From UBA1858 sp964636225 (lineage in GTDB: Bacteria > Pseudomonadota > Gammaproteobacteria > UBA4575): a stretch of DNA of 64,000 nt. A program made the position numbers and the translations under genes. This document shows positions 1 to 9,311 of the stretch, one piece after another (positions within the stretch are counted from its first letter, which is position 1; each line of letters opens with the position of its first letter). The notes under the pieces were generated by a model, which saw nothing but the letters and a program-made list of their open reading frames with translations, did no database searches and had not been told where the DNA came from. The DNA is taken from positions 62,001 through 126,000 of the forward strand of contig CAZWQM010000004.1 in assembly GCA_964636225.1 (NCBI GenBank), in the 5' to 3' direction.

Positions 1-1071
1 AATAATACCGCCGCCCAGGCAATGTTCTCCCTGATATAACACGGCATATTGACCCGGTGTCACAGCGCGCTGGGGTTGTTTGAAATTCAATTGCCACTGA
101 CCATGATCAAGTTGCACCGCGTGGCAATCCTGATGGGCTTGGCGATAACGTATTTTAGCCTGAATTGACTCAATTGAATGTGTGTAGGGTTGATCAATCC
201 AGTGCATATTTTCAACAATTAAGCTGTTATTAAATAGCTGTGGGTGGTTGGATCCTTGTGCCACGATGAGTTGGTTAGTGGCAAGATTCTTATCAACCAC
301 GTACCAGGGTTGTTCACTTGCGCGGGCAACACCGCCTATACCCAAGCCCTGTCGTTGGCCAATAGTAAAGAAAGCGGTGCCCTGGTGTTTTCCTAATATA
401 TTAAATTCAGTATCAATAATATCCCCTTGATTATATTTAATATATTGACTCAGAAAATCACGGAATTTTCGTTCACCAATAAAGCAAATCCCCGTACTGT
501 CTTTTTTCTCTGAGATGTGTAGATTTAGCTCTGTGGCAATTTGTCTTACCTGATCTTTGTTAAGTTCGCCCAATGGAAATAAGGCTTGGCTAAGTTGTTG
601 TTGGTTAAGTCCGTGTAAAAAATAACTTTGATCTTTACTGCTATCCAGTCCGGTCAGTAACTGATACTGGTTATGATGAAGCCGGCAACGCGCATAGTGC
701 CCAGTAGCGATTTTTTCAGCGCCCAATTCGGTGGCAAAATCCAGAAAGGCTTTAAATTTAATTTCCGTGTTACAAAGAATGTCCGGGTTAGGCGTGCGGC
801 CGGCTTCATGTTCGCTTAAAAAATATTCAAATACGTGATCCCAATATTCGGCCGAGAAGTTAACCGTGCGTAACGGAATGCCCAGTTTCTCACACACTCT
901 TTCCGCGTCTTCCAGGTCCTGAGAAGCAGAGCAATATTCGTCCGTGTCATCTTCTTCCCAGTTTTTCATAAAAATGGCATCCACTTTATGACCAGAGGCC
1001 TTGAGCAAATGAGCGCATACTGCGGAGTCTACACCACCGGATAATCCGACAACAATATGCTTTAAAGACAT
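1..1071 (-). CDS. mnmA: tRNA-specific 2-thiouridylase MnmA (3' end cut by window edge)
   Basis: MnmA activates U34 of tRNA Lys, Glu and Gln with ATP and inserts sulfur relayed from IscS/Tus proteins, in the cytoplasm. Reading leftwards from the ATG at 1071, the protein begins with the PP-loop ATP-binding signature GLSGGVDSAV, followed by the family motif MKNWEEDD. The catalytic cysteines sit in NPDILCNTEIK and STGICFIGER. The last readable residues, CLGGGII, are typical of the extreme C-terminus, so only a few codons are missing from 357 seen. The nudJ-like gene lies directly upstream on the same strand, as in E. coli. Identity is near certain. Confidence 0.96.
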   Translation of the reverse strand, partial: MSLKHIVVGLSGGVDSAVCAHLLKASGHKVDAIFMKNWEEDDTDEYCSASQDLEDAERVCEKLGIPLRTVNFSAEYWDHVFEYFLSEHEAGRTPNPDILCNTEIKFKAFLDFATELGAEKIATGHYARCRLHHNQYQLLTGLDSSKDQSYFLHGLNQQQLSQALFPLGELNKDQVRQIATELNLHISEKKDSTGICFIGERKFRDFLSQYIKYNQGDIIDTEFNILGKHQGTAFFTIGQRQGLGIGGVARASEQPWYVVDKNLATNQLIVAQGSNHPQLFNNSLIVENMHWIDQPYTHSIESIQAKIRYRQAHQDCHAVQLDHGQWQLNFKQPQRAVTPGQYAVLYQGEHCLGGGII

Positions 1072-1148
1072 TGAGTTATATAGCTAATTTAAAGTAAAAA
1101 ATATAATTTTTATGGAATCAAACAGATCGAAGAAATACTAATTTCAGC

Positions 1149-1607
1149 TTACCAAGTTTCTACGATGTCGCTCAATATGGAAAGATCGCATCGACGACCA
1201 CTTTCATAATCATCAATGCTTTTAAGCACCATAGCGCTACGACGCTGAATTTCAGGTAGAGCCTCAATTTCTTCACGCGTCATCCAGAGTGCTTCCAGGA
1301 TACCGTCGTCCAAAGGTTGGTCAGGGTAATGTTTAATGGCTTTGCCGGAAAATGTTATTCGTAAATATACCTCTGGTTTTTCTGGATGTTTCCAGCGCGA
1401 AATACCAATGAAAGAATCTGGTACGAAGTCCCATGCCGTTTCTTCCAGTGTTTCGCGAATAGCGGCATCTTCCAGTGTTTCATCAACTTCCCAGTGACCG
1501 GCAGGCTGGTTGTAGACTTCGAGGCCATTGGCATATTCTTTTACCATGAGATATTTGCCATCACGTTCAATGACAGAAGCAACGGTGATATGAGGATTGG
1601 AAGCCAT
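1149..1607 (-). CDS. nudJ: Nudix hydrolase, NudJ type
   Basis: This 152-residue Nudix hydrolase most resembles E. coli NudJ, a phosphatase acting on thiamine pyrophosphates and nucleoside di- and triphosphates. The sequence NQPAGHWEVDET leads into the Nudix box, whose catalytic core RETLEET is intact. The glycine that normally follows is alanine (ETAW instead of ETG). The gene is 77 bases upstream of mnmA on the same strand, the E. coli nudJ-mnmA order, so co-transcription is likely. Family assignment is firm. The substrate is inferred from synteny and the PAGH motif. Confidence 0.9.
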   Translation of the reverse strand: MASNPHITVASVIERDGKYLMVKEYANGLEVYNQPAGHWEVDETLEDAAIRETLEETAWDFVPDSFIGISRWKHPEKPEVYLRITFSGKAIKHYPDQPLDDGILEALWMTREEIEALPEIQRRSAMVLKSIDDYESGRRCDLSILSDIVETW

Positions 1608-1815
1608 AAATATTTATTTATCAGTTAGTTATAATAATAATATAATGTAATATATGTAATTAATCCAGCCTTGTATATGGTAGCCGTTGACCCTATATAT
1701 GTTTAAGACGAAGTGGCTCTGTCACTGGCTTTATTGAATTTTTGAATCTAAATTTTCGAATCTATAGTAAGAATTCTATAATATGACTAAATTAAATTAA
1801 CCATGTGTTATTAGT

Positions 1816-2139
1816 ATGTCGAGTGACAATCAATATCAAAACGATGATGGATTAGCGGTCGAAGAAGCTCGTCCTAAGGTCAAACAGCCGCCCATGTATA
1901 AGGTTGTGTTATTAAATGATGATTACACACCGATGGAGTTTGTGGTGCATGTATTGGAAAACTTTTTCAATATGGGGCGTGAACAGGCCACACGTGTGAT
2001 GTTGAATGTCCACTCCCAGGGGAAAGGGGTTTGTGGAATTTTTACCCGTGAAGTATCAGAAACTAAGGTTTCACAGGTGAATCAGTATTCGCGTCTGAAC
2101 AATCACCCATTGTTGTGTGACATGGAAGAGGCGGATTGA
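1816..2139 (+). CDS. clpS: ATP-dependent Clp protease adaptor ClpS
   Basis: ClpS binds proteins carrying destabilising N-terminal residues and delivers them to ClpAP. The 107-residue protein matches the usual length. It keeps the N-degron pocket residues at the same numbering as the E. coli protein: Asn34-Asp35-Asp36 in LLNDDYTPMEFV and His66 in VHSQGKGVCG. The disordered N-terminal extension that enters the ClpA pore is present (residues 1-25). clpA follows after 58 bases on the same strand, so the pair is probably an operon. Aat, which makes N-degrons, is encoded at 44341-45114. Confidence 0.97.
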   Translation: MSSDNQYQNDDGLAVEEARPKVKQPPMYKVVLLNDDYTPMEFVVHVLENFFNMGREQATRVMLNVHSQGKGVCGIFTREVSETKVSQVNQYSRLNNHPLLCDMEEAD

Positions 2140-2197
2140 TGGACGTTTCAAATGATTGCGTACACCCACTTAATGCCAAATAGGGAATAGGGAAGCC

Positions 2198-4456
2198 ATG
2201 CTATCTAAAGATCTGGAATCAACATTAAATCTGGCGTTTAAGCGCGCGCATGAAAAGCGCCATGAGTTTATGACTGTCGAGCACCTCCTATTGGCGCTGA
2301 TGGAAAATACTTCCGCCGCCGAAGTACTACGAGGCTGCGGAGCCAATCTGGAAGCATTGAGTTCCGAGCTGAACGTATTTATTGATGAGAATACGCCACT
2401 GCTTAACGATGATGAGGAACGTGAGACCACACCAACACTTGGTTTTCAGCGTGTGTTACAGCGTGCTGTCTTTCACGTGCAATCTTCGGGTAAAAAAGAA
2501 GTCACCGGAGCCAATGTGCTTGTCGCTATCTATGGAGAGCAAGAATCCCATGCGGTGTATCTGTTAACCAATAATGATGTGGCACGTCTGGATGTGCTTA
2601 ACTTTATCTCTCATGGAATTTCCAAAATCTCTGATGACGAATCCGGTGAAGTTTCACCCGAACTGGATCCTGATGTGGATTACCAGGAGCAGGAATCCAA
2701 ACCACTGGAAAAATATGCAACCAATCTGAATGCACTGGCGGCGGCTGGCAAAATTGATCCTCTGATTGGTCGTAGCCACGAAATCGAACGTACCATGCAG
2801 ATTTTGTGTCGACGTCGCAAAAACAATCCTTTGCTGGTGGGCGAGGCGGGTGTAGGTAAAACGGCCATTGCGGAAGGCCTTGCGAAAAAGATTGTCGACG
2901 GCGAGGTTCCGGATTTTCTCAAAGGCAGTACGATTTATGCATTGGATTTGGGTGGCCTGGTGGCAGGTACCAAGTATCGCGGTGATTTTGAGAAGCGTCT
3001 GAAAGGGGTGCTTAAACAACTTTCAGTAGAAAAAGGGGCGATATTATTTATCGATGAAATTCATACCATTATTGGTGCGGGTGCGGCTTCCGGTGGAGTA
3101 ATGGATGCGTCCAATCTAATCAAACCACAATTGGCAACCTCAGAGTTAAAATGTATCGGTTCGACAACCTATCAGGAATATCGAGGTATCTTTGAAAAGG
3201 ATCGTGCACTGGTCCGACGTTTCCAGAAGATTGAAGTGTCCGAACCTTCTGTGGATGAAACATTTCATATCCTTAAAGGGGTGCGCAGTCAGTTTGAGCA
3301 GCATCATAAAGTTAAATATACCAATAATGCGTTAAAAGCGGCGGCAGAGCTCTCAGAACGATACATCACAGATCGATTTTTGCCAGACAAAGCAATCGAT
3401 GTGATTGATGAAGCCGGTGCTGCTGTGATGCTCAGATCCGACTCTTCTAAGAAAAAATCTATCACGGTTAAAGATGTGGAAGGCATCATCGCTAAAATTG
3501 CGCGTATTCCTTCCAAGAATGTTTCGCATAGCGATACAGAGTTACTAAAGAATCTGGAGCGTAATCTGAAGCTTGTGGTGTATGGCCAGGACGAAGCGAT
3601 CACCACATTGGCCACTTCAATTAAAATGTCGCGTTCTGGACTGGGGCATGATGAAAAGCCGATTGGTTCATTCCTGTTTGCCGGCCCTACCGGGGTGGGT
3701 AAAACGGAAGTCACTCGTCAGCTAGCAACCGCGTTAAGTATTGAGTTGGTGCGCTTTGATATGTCGGAATACATGGAACGCCATACCGTCTCAAGGCTGA
3801 TTGGTGCGCCCCCAGGCTACGTAGGATTTGATCAAGGAGGGTTGCTCACAGATGCCATATTAAAATCGCCTCACTGTGTGCTGCTACTGGATGAAATTGA
3901 GAAAGCCCACCCGGATGTCTTCAATTTGCTATTGCAGGTCATGGATCATGGGACATTGACGGATGCGAATGGGCGTAAAGTGGATTTCAGAAATGTTATT
4001 TTAGTGATGACAACCAATGCTGGTGCACAGGAAATCAGTCGTAGTACGGTTGGCTTTACGAGTCAGGATCACGCCAGTGACGGTATGGAGGTGATTAAGC
4101 GAATGTTTACTCCCGAGTTTCGTAATCGTCTGGATGCCATTATTCAGTTTGGAAGTTTGGACAAGTTAACGATTGGAAGTGTTGTCGATAAATTTATCGC
4201 TCAACTGGAGAGTCAGTTAAGTGATAAAAAAGTAGACCTGATCGTGGACGAAGACGCGCGGGAGTGGATAGGAAACGAAGGCTACGACCCGCAAATGGGG
4301 GCCCGACCGATGTCACGCGTGTTGCAGGAATATATCAAGCGTCCACTTTCAGAAGAAATCCTGTTTGGGGATCTGGTCAAGGGGGGAACCGTTAGGGTAA
4401 CGGTGCAAGATGGTAAATTGCACCTGGAAATATCAAATGAGCATTATGCAGGATAA
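2198..4456 (+). CDS. clpA: ATP-dependent Clp protease ATP-binding subunit ClpA
   Basis: ClpA is the AAA+ unfoldase that threads ClpS-delivered and SsrA-tagged proteins into ClpP. The 752-residue protein has an N-terminal Clp_N repeat domain (about 1-145), AAA module D1 with Walker A GEAGVGKT (215-222), and module D2 with Walker A GPTGVGKT near residue 495 followed by VLLLDEIEKAHPDV. A good ribosome site (AGGGAA) precedes the ATG. The gene is downstream of clpS and converges with infA, with only 3 bases between stop codons. Here infA is the immediate neighbour, whereas in E. coli a tRNA gene lies between them. Confidence 0.98.
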   Translation: MLSKDLESTLNLAFKRAHEKRHEFMTVEHLLLALMENTSAAEVLRGCGANLEALSSELNVFIDENTPLLNDDEERETTPTLGFQRVLQRAVFHVQSSGKKEVTGANVLVAIYGEQESHAVYLLTNNDVARLDVLNFISHGISKISDDESGEVSPELDPDVDYQEQESKPLEKYATNLNALAAAGKIDPLIGRSHEIERTMQILCRRRKNNPLLVGEAGVGKTAIAEGLAKKIVDGEVPDFLKGSTIYALDLGGLVAGTKYRGDFEKRLKGVLKQLSVEKGAILFIDEIHTIIGAGAASGGVMDASNLIKPQLATSELKCIGSTTYQEYRGIFEKDRALVRRFQKIEVSEPSVDETFHILKGVRSQFEQHHKVKYTNNALKAAAELSERYITDRFLPDKAIDVIDEAGAAVMLRSDSSKKKSITVKDVEGIIAKIARIPSKNVSHSDTELLKNLERNLKLVVYGQDEAITTLATSIKMSRSGLGHDEKPIGSFLFAGPTGVGKTEVTRQLATALSIELVRFDMSEYMERHTVSRLIGAPPGYVGFDQGGLLTDAILKSPHCVLLLDEIEKAHPDVFNLLLQVMDHGTLTDANGRKVDFRNVILVMTTNAGAQEISRSTVGFTSQDHASDGMEVIKRMFTPEFRNRLDAIIQFGSLDKLTIGSVVDKFIAQLESQLSDKKVDLIVDEDAREWIGNEGYDPQMGARPMSRVLQEYIKRPLSEEILFGDLVKGGTVRVTVQDGKLHLEISNEHYAG

Positions 4457-4459
4457 AAA

Positions 4460-4678
4460 TTAACGTGCACGGTAAGTGATGCGGCCTTTGCTTAAATCAT
4501 AAGGTGTGAGTTCGACTGTTACTTTATCGCCGGTTAAAATACGAATGTAGTTTTTGCGCATTCTTCCGGAAATATGTGCTGTGACGACATGTCCGTTCTC
4601 TAACTCGACGCGAAACATTGTATTCGGTAGAGTCTCGGTGACAGTACCTTCCATTTCAATGTGATCTTCTTTTGCCAT
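4460..4678 (-). CDS. infA: Translation initiation factor IF-1
   Basis: IF-1 occupies the ribosomal A site during initiation, together with IF-2 and IF-3. The 72-residue product MAKEDHIEMEG...GRITYRAR is a single OB-fold protein of exactly the expected length. An in-frame TTG lies 12 bases upstream, but the ATG at 4678 is preferred. It is preceded by a strong GAGGAG site at proper spacing and gives the universal MAKED start. The gene converges with clpA and is divergent from fabD across a 221-base gap, which presumably holds both promoters. Confidence 0.97.
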   Translation of the reverse strand: MAKEDHIEMEGTVTETLPNTMFRVELENGHVVTAHISGRMRKNYIRILTGDKVTVELTPYDLSKGRITYRAR

Positions 4679-4899
4679 GCAACTCCTCAATTATGTTTAT
4701 GGTGAGGCGACATTATCGTTATCTAATTTGGTAAAACAAGGTTTTTCTGGTGCAACAAACAGAAAATGCGACATTTTGCTACATTAACTGCTGAATCGCA
4801 CTAAAATAACAGTGTTTATGAGGTAAAACCGGTATATCACCGGCACATAACGAGTTTTAATAAAAAATATAATATCAACAGGAAACGAAGAGAATAAAT

Positions 4900-5838
4900 A
4901 TGCAATTCGCGTTTGTATTCCCCGGACAGGGATCCCAATCTGTCGGCATGATGAAAGATCTTGCCGAAAGTTATTCGATAGTAAAGGAATGTTATCAGGA
5001 AGCCTCCGACGCCATTCAGTTGGATTTATGGAAAATGGTTAAAGAAGGTCCTGAGGAAGCGCTAAATCAAACCAAAAACACCCAGCCGGCCATGTTGGCG
5101 GCCAGCTATAGCATAGTGAAAATCTGGGCCAACGCTTTAGATAAGAAAGCAGGAATAATGGCGGGACACAGCTTTGGAGAAGTGTCCGCGTTTACTTGTG
5201 CTGGGGCGATGAATTTTAGTGATGCTGTGAAACTGGCACGTCTACGTGGTGAATTCATGCAAGATGCGGTTGAAGCAGGCACCGGAGCTATGGCGGCTGT
5301 ATTGGGGCTAGAAGATCAGGCACTGGATGAATTATGTCAATCCGTCACTACTGATAATGCTGTGGTAGAAGCCGTCAACTATAATGCCCCAGGTCAGGTG
5401 GTTGTCGCTGGGCATACGATTGCGGTAGAAAAGTTAATTGAACAGGCCAAAGAACAGGGTGCCAAACGTGCATTAAAACTACCGGTGTCGGTACCCGCAC
5501 ACTCCAGTTTGATGAAACCGGCAGCAGAAAGGGTTGCCGCTGCACTGGCTGAAGTGAACTTTAGTATGCCATCTGCGCCTATTATTCAAAATGCTACATT
5601 AGTCGTGCCCGATAGCGTCGACGGTATGAAGTCCGCCTTACAGGCACAGTTGTATTCGCCCGTACGCTGGGTGGATACGATTGAATTGATTAAACAAACG
5701 GGAGTGACATGTTTGCTGGAAATGGGGCCAGGGAAAGTGCTTACCGGCTTACACAAACGTATTGATAAGTCACTCACTTCTGTATGTATATGCGATAACG
5801 CGTCACTTGAAACCGCCATTACAACAATCGAGGAATAA
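4900..5838 (+). CDS. fabD: Malonyl-CoA-ACP transacylase FabD
   Basis: FabD transfers malonyl from CoA to acyl carrier protein, feeding fatty acid elongation. The 312-residue protein shows FPGQGSQ at the N-terminus, the nucleophile motif GHSFG with Ser91, and the catalytic His in VPAHSSLM near residue 201. It is the first gene of a fabD-fabG-acpP-fabF run. The usual upstream partners plsX and fabH are missing here: a 221-base gap and infA on the other strand come first. A GAAACGAAGAGA purine stretch precedes the ATG. fabG follows after 5 bases. Confidence 0.97.
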   Translation: MQFAFVFPGQGSQSVGMMKDLAESYSIVKECYQEASDAIQLDLWKMVKEGPEEALNQTKNTQPAMLAASYSIVKIWANALDKKAGIMAGHSFGEVSAFTCAGAMNFSDAVKLARLRGEFMQDAVEAGTGAMAAVLGLEDQALDELCQSVTTDNAVVEAVNYNAPGQVVVAGHTIAVEKLIEQAKEQGAKRALKLPVSVPAHSSLMKPAAERVAAALAEVNFSMPSAPIIQNATLVVPDSVDGMKSALQAQLYSPVRWVDTIELIKQTGVTCLLEMGPGKVLTGLHKRIDKSLTSVCICDNASLETAITTIEE

Positions 5839-5843
5839 ATACA

Positions 5844-6584
5844 GTGTTAGATAACAAAGTCACATTAGTCACCGGTGCCAGCCGAGGGATTGGTAAAGGT
5901 ATCGCCATTGAACTAGGGAAAAATGGTGTGAAAGTGATTGGTACGGCGACTTCTGAGAAAGGCGCTGAAAGTATTTCTGAATATCTAAAGCAAGAGGGTA
6001 TTGAAGGTGAAGGCATGGTGCTGGATGTTTGTTCACCAGAATCCATCGATCAATGTATTTCCACTATTAATAAAAAATATGGAAATGTGGATATTTTAGT
6101 CAATAATGCCGGTATCACTCGTGATTCCTTGTTGATGAGAATGAAACTTGAGCAGTGGGAAGAAGTGTATGAGACAAATCTGCGTTCAGTTTTCCTGATG
6201 AGCAAAGTCTGTCTGCGTGGAATGATGAAAAATCGTAGTGGTCGAATTATTAATATTTCATCCGTGGTCGGTACGACCGGGAATCCGGGACAAGCCAACT
6301 ATGCAAGTACCAAGGCCGGTATGGTGGGTTTTACCAAATCTCTTGCACGAGAGGTGGCGAATCGAGGAGTGACAGTCAACTGTGTGGCGCCCGGATTCAT
6401 TCGTACGGATATGACAGATGAGTTAACCGAGGAGCAAAAAGAGCAGATACTAGGCAATGTCCCCATGGGTAAACTGGGAGAAGTTGAAGATATTGCCAAG
6501 GCAGTGAAATACCTGGCGTCAGAGGATTCTGCCTATCTAACTGGGCAGACCCTGCATATAAATGGTGGACTGCATATGGAGTAA
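5844..6584 (+). CDS. fabG: 3-oxoacyl-ACP reductase FabG
   Basis: FabG reduces 3-ketoacyl-ACP with NADPH, the first reduction in fatty acid elongation. This classical short-chain dehydrogenase of 246 residues has the cofactor motif TGASRGIG (10-17), NNAG (87-90) and the catalytic triad Ser140, Tyr153 and Lys157. The start is GTG, five bases after the fabD stop; no better in-frame ATG exists before the cofactor motif. It is translated as part of the fab operon. Confidence 0.97.
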   Translation: MLDNKVTLVTGASRGIGKGIAIELGKNGVKVIGTATSEKGAESISEYLKQEGIEGEGMVLDVCSPESIDQCISTINKKYGNVDILVNNAGITRDSLLMRMKLEQWEEVYETNLRSVFLMSKVCLRGMMKNRSGRIINISSVVGTTGNPGQANYASTKAGMVGFTKSLAREVANRGVTVNCVAPGFIRTDMTDELTEEQKEQILGNVPMGKLGEVEDIAKAVKYLASEDSAYLTGQTLHINGGLHME

Positions 6585-6780
6585 GTGCCGCACAGATAGT
6601 GAAAATAATATTAAGTATATTAGTTAAATTGTTGAAAAATAAATGGATAATATCTTTGGATATGATGGATTTATAATTCAAAGAATAACCTTATTAATTA
6701 CTAGATTGCGAATAAACTTTTCACTACAATGGCGACCCTTCTCCTCCCACACAAAATTATATCTTTGAGGATTTTATTAA

Positions 6781-7014
6781 ATGAGCAATATTGAAGAGCG
6801 AGTGAAACAAATTGTTGTAGAGCAACTAGGTGTTAGCGAAGATGAAGTAAAAGAATCCGCTTCATTTGTTGATGACTTAGGCGCAGATTCACTGGACACT
6901 GTTGAGTTGGTAATGGCATTGGAAGAAGAATTCGAATGTGAAATTCCAGACGAAGAAGCAGAAAAAATTACAACTGTTAAGCAAGCGATTGATTACGTTA
7001 AAGCGCATAAGTAA
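6781..7014 (+). CDS. acpP: Acyl carrier protein
   Basis: The 77-residue acidic carrier protein holds growing acyl chains on a 4'-phosphopantetheine. The attachment serine is Ser37 within GADSLD, and the rest is the standard four-helix sequence. A 196-base AT-rich gap separates it from fabG, longer than other gaps in this cluster, so acpP may also have its own promoter. A TTGAGGATT ribosome site precedes the ATG. fabF follows. Confidence 0.98.
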   Translation: MSNIEERVKQIVVEQLGVSEDEVKESASFVDDLGADSLDTVELVMALEEEFECEIPDEEAEKITTVKQAIDYVKAHK

Positions 7015-7080
7015 TTTTCTTGCGTATTTATACACTGAGTAGTTAAAGATTATCCTCACACTTAATTGATATCACAGTCC

Positions 7081-8322
7081 GTGTCTTCTAGAAGAGTAGT
7101 AGTAACAGGTCTAGGTATTGTTTCCCCCGTGGGATCTACGGTGGAGTCTGCCTGGGAAAATATATGTGCTGGTAAAAGCGGCATTTCCAAAATAGATGTG
7201 TTTGATGCGTCTGAATTTTCTGTACAGATCTCGGGAACAGTACAAGGCTTTAATGCCGAAGACTATATTCCAAAGAAAGATCAGAAAAAGATGGATCCGT
7301 TCATTCATTATGGGATTGGCGCAGGTGCTCAGGCGATTAAAGATGCTGGACTGGAAGTCACTGAAGAAAATGCCGATCGTATTGGTGTATCCATTGGCTC
7401 AGGCATTGGCGGTTTACCTGGTATTGAAAATAGCTACGCCAGTTTTCTAAAGAGTGGTCCGAGGAAAATCTCGCCCTTCTTTGTGCCTTCAAATATTGTG
7501 AATATGGTGTCAGGCAATCTTTCCATTATGTATGGGCTACGTGGTCCAAACTATTCGCTGGTATCGGCCTGTGCTACAGGGACTCACAGTATTGGTGATG
7601 CCGCAAGACTTATTCAGTACGGTGATGTTGATGTCATGATTGCCGGTGGTGCTGAAATGGCTACATGTCATCTGGGCATCGGCGGATTTGCCGCAGCTCG
7701 GGCCTTGTGTGCTTCGCATAATGATGACCCTGAGACTGCCAGTCGTCCCTGGGACAAAGATCGTGATGGTTTTGTACTGGGAGATGGTGCCGGTGTTCTG
7801 GTACTGGAAGAATACGAATTTGCCAAAGCACGCGGTGCGCGAATATATTGCGAATTGGTGGGTTACGGTATGAGCAGTGATGCGCATCACATGACTCAGC
7901 CGGCTGCGGGTGGCGTGGGTGCTGCTAAATGCATGAAAAATGCATTTAAAGATGCCGGAATTAATCCTGATCAGGTTGGTTACGTGAATGCGCATGGTAC
8001 TTCAACTCCAGCGGGTGATATTGCTGAAACGGAAGGTCTTAAAGCCGCTTTGGGGGATCATGCCTATAAAGTGGCAGTGAGCTCTACCAAATCCATGACC
8101 GGACATTTATTAGGTGCAGCCGGTGGTGTGGAAGCTCTGTTTACAGTACTGGCACTACATTATCAAGTCGTGCCCCCTACTATCAATTACACAACGCCTG
8201 ATCCAGACTGTGATCTGGACTACGTTCCCAATCAAGCGAGAGATGTGTCCATTAATGTTGCAATATCCAACTCATTTGGATTTGGTGGCACCAACGGTAC
8301 CGTTGTCTTCAAGAAAATTTAA
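7081..8322 (+). CDS. fabF: 3-oxoacyl-ACP synthase II FabF
   Basis: FabF condenses malonyl-ACP with acyl-ACP. The product has the active-site cysteine in SACATGTH (Cys164) and the two histidines in NAHGTSTPAGD and TKSMTGHLLGAAG. Two starts are possible. A TTG at 7066 gives 418 residues. The GTG at 7081 gives VSSRRVVVTGLG and 413 residues, which aligns with the MSKRRVVVTG start and the length of the E. coli enzyme, so I chose 7081. Neither has a clear Shine-Dalgarno sequence. The gene lies between acpP and pabC, as in E. coli. Confidence 0.96.
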   Translation: MSSRRVVVTGLGIVSPVGSTVESAWENICAGKSGISKIDVFDASEFSVQISGTVQGFNAEDYIPKKDQKKMDPFIHYGIGAGAQAIKDAGLEVTEENADRIGVSIGSGIGGLPGIENSYASFLKSGPRKISPFFVPSNIVNMVSGNLSIMYGLRGPNYSLVSACATGTHSIGDAARLIQYGDVDVMIAGGAEMATCHLGIGGFAAARALCASHNDDPETASRPWDKDRDGFVLGDGAGVLVLEEYEFAKARGARIYCELVGYGMSSDAHHMTQPAAGGVGAAKCMKNAFKDAGINPDQVGYVNAHGTSTPAGDIAETEGLKAALGDHAYKVAVSSTKSMTGHLLGAAGGVEALFTVLALHYQVVPPTINYTTPDPDCDLDYVPNQARDVSINVAISNSFGFGGTNGTVVFKKI

Positions 8323-8486
8323 TCATTGATTTTATAAACACTGTCATCCTTTGGCGGTGCTGTCAATAATACGAGTAAAATATGGATTACTGTGACAGAT
8401 AGCAGCAATCCATCGACTCGTGTGCACGATTACACTAACATTCTGTCTTTATGTATGACATTCAATACACAAGTTATAGTGAAAAT

Positions 8487-9308
8487 ATGTTGATTAATGG
8501 AGTATCAAGTGAGGTTGTTTCCGTTAAAGACAGGGGACTGCTGTATGGTGACGGTGTCTTTGAAACAATTTTATGTGAAGCCGGGCGACCTGTGTTATTG
8601 GCGGGTCATACACAACGTTTGGAAAATGGTTGTAAAAGACTGGGATTGGTAAAACAGGATCTATCCGTATTATTGGCTGAAATTCGTGAAGTAGCCCAAC
8701 AGGATGATTGTGTAGTCAAAGTGATTATTACGCGAGGTGTACGCAAACGCGGGTACGTCTACGATATGCAAGACACATCCTGTACTCGTATAGTTTATCG
8801 TGAAGACTTGCCTGTGATACCTGTAGATTATTACCGCGATGGCATTCAGCTTACTCAATGCGAATATGTGTTGCCGAATAATAAAGTACTTGCAGGGATT
8901 AAACATTTGAATCGTCTGGACCAGGTCATGGCGCGTAGTGAATGGAGTGGCACTTTTGCCGAAGGCATTATGTGTGCTTCAGATGGTCGAGTCGTTGAGG
9001 GAACCATGACGAATATATTTATTCAGTCCGATTCGCAATGGTTAACACCTAGACTGGAGTATTCAGGAATACTGGGTGTGATGCGTCAATGGATCATGCG
9101 AAACAGTTTTCATGCGCAAATGGAATGCATAGAAAAGGATATTCAACTATCTGAGTTAGAAAATGCGCAATCCATCTTTGTTTGTAATAGTGTTATTGGT
9201 ATTTGGCCGGTGACCCAGTTTAAAGATAAAAACTATTATATAAGCCCTGAGGTTTCAAAAATCATGAAACAGGCCAATAGCTCGTTAACCCGCCTGTTTC
9301 CTGCCTGA
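8487..9308 (+). CDS. pabC: Aminodeoxychorismate lyase PabC
   Basis: PabC is a PLP fold-type IV enzyme that releases pyruvate from 4-amino-4-deoxychorismate to give p-aminobenzoate for folate. The signature VKDRGLLYGDGVFETI near the N-terminus and the PLP lysine region KHLNRLDQVMAR support it. An in-frame ATG at 8451 would add 12 residues with no family counterpart. I prefer the ATG at 8487, which gives MLINGVSSE and 273 residues, close to the usual length. The position between fabF and mltG is the standard context. It could in principle be a branched-chain aminotransferase-like paralogue, but synteny argues against that. Confidence 0.92.
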   Translation: MLINGVSSEVVSVKDRGLLYGDGVFETILCEAGRPVLLAGHTQRLENGCKRLGLVKQDLSVLLAEIREVAQQDDCVVKVIITRGVRKRGYVYDMQDTSCTRIVYREDLPVIPVDYYRDGIQLTQCEYVLPNNKVLAGIKHLNRLDQVMARSEWSGTFAEGIMCASDGRVVEGTMTNIFIQSDSQWLTPRLEYSGILGVMRQWIMRNSFHAQMECIEKDIQLSELENAQSIFVCNSVIGIWPVTQFKDKNYYISPEVSKIMKQANSSLTRLFPA

Positions 9309-9311
9309 GAT